Origin: Diphasiastrum complanatum
Lineage: Eukaryota > Streptophyta > Lycopodiopsida > Lycopodiales > Lycopodiaceae
Assembly (NCBI GenBank): GCA_029204225.1
Contig: CM055095.1
Location: 44,109,184 to 44,173,183 of the forward strand
Length of the DNA stretch: 64,000 nucleotides
Direction of reading: 5' to 3'
Shown here: piece by piece, positions 63,931 through 64,000 of the stretch
Layout of the letters: each line of letters opens with the position of its first letter
Numbering within the stretch: position 1 is the stretch's first letter
Notes under the pieces: generated by a model
Seen by the model: only the letters and a program-made list of their open reading frames with translations
Database searches by the model: none
What the model was told of the DNA's origin: nothing
Made by a program: the position numbers and the translations under genes

Positions 63931-64000
63931 TATAAATCTCAAGTATCACGAAACATGGGTGAGCAGGTGGAGGGCAGGGAGTGTGGACTAGATTGGTAGG
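63931..64000 (-). pseudogene. LINE N ORF1, N-terminal part at right edge
   Basis: Minus strand reads PTNLVHTPCPPPAHPCFVIL-EIYT in frame with ORF1 text at 57294 once gypsy-3 and one target duplication are removed. It is Pro-rich like the N-termini of the other ORF1s. It continues beyond the window. Confidence 0.7.

Larger units (their letters stand above)
53944..64000 (-). mobile_element. LINE N, near full-length, with gypsy-3 in ORF1
   Basis: Minus strand: ORF1 (from beyond 64000, split at 63930/57295), endonuclease, linker, RT, then a deletion joining thumb text FIQRLE directly to the base of the 3' hairpin, so the CCHC region and most of the 3'UTR are lost. It is closely related to LINEs A and B and otherwise among the better preserved copies. 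Confidence 0.88.

Noticed and set aside
1-64000. CRISPR arrays, tRNA or rRNA genes, bacterial operons
   Set aside because: No spaced direct repeats, cloverleaf genes or rRNA motifs were noticed. The only tRNA-related sequences are retroelement primer-binding sites.

Overview
This is retrotransposon-dense eukaryotic DNA, almost certainly from a land plant. Three things point there: chromodomain Ty3/gypsy elements, a retrocopy resembling the plant cytochrome-b5-fold MAPR4/neuferricin family, and short exons with GTATGT/GTGAGC donors and CAG acceptors inside AT-rich introns. The abundance of L1-type LINEs and a possible intron of about 36 kb would fit a large-genome non-flowering plant such as a fern. 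That placement is an inference and is weak. There are no bacterial operons, rRNA genes, tRNA genes or CRISPR arrays.

The main content is one L1-like LINE family, present in about 14 broken copies that I label A to N. A full unit has a 5'UTR, ORF1 (coiled coil, then an RRM-like and a C-terminal RNA-binding domain as in L1 ORF1p), and ORF2 (APE endonuclease, reverse transcriptase, C-terminal CCHC knuckle). The 3'UTR ends in a small hairpin, then ATTAATAAAG, then a pyrimidine microsatellite, (CT)n or (CTTT)n, in place of poly(A). Most copies lie head to tail, with the microsatellite tail of one abutting the start of the next.

Layout: 1-533 LINE A and 534-4385 LINE B (both minus). 4600-5083 is a Copia remnant, and 5084-6660 has no recognisable gene. 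6660-11616 is AT-rich host-like DNA with three candidate minus-strand exons. 11617-19372 is a non-autonomous minus-strand LTR element carrying a nested plus-strand chromovirus (gypsy-1, 12172-17851). About 19620-20980 is a minus-strand gypsy fragment (gypsy-4). 20981-27197 is LINE C, split by a truncated gypsy (gypsy-2, 22816-26117). 27198-33029 is LINE D, preceded by a MAPR4-like retrocopy. 33030-38149 is LINE E, a 5'-inverted (twin-primed) insertion. 38150-39464 is LINE F, an ORF1-only half-LINE, and 39465-40052 is LINE G. 40053-42656 is a TPR/CPBP-protease retro-chimera joined to LINE H. 42657-45475 is LINE I. 45476-48374 is an island of host intron with four short minus-strand exons that may belong to an ATM-like kinase gene. 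48375-52485 holds LINEs J and K (plus). 52486-57298 holds LINEs L, M and N (minus). Gypsy-3 (57299-63926) is a nearly complete chromovirus inserted in ORF1 of LINE N, which continues to the right edge.

Almost all element coding sequence is broken by stops, frameshifts or deletions. The LINE F ORF1, the LINE H ORF1, and the long open ORF2 segments in J and K are the best preserved parts. The only candidate cellular gene parts are the minus-strand exons at 7.3-10.5 kb and 46.5-48.1 kb. If they belong to one gene, nearly all of this LINE cluster sits inside one of its introns.
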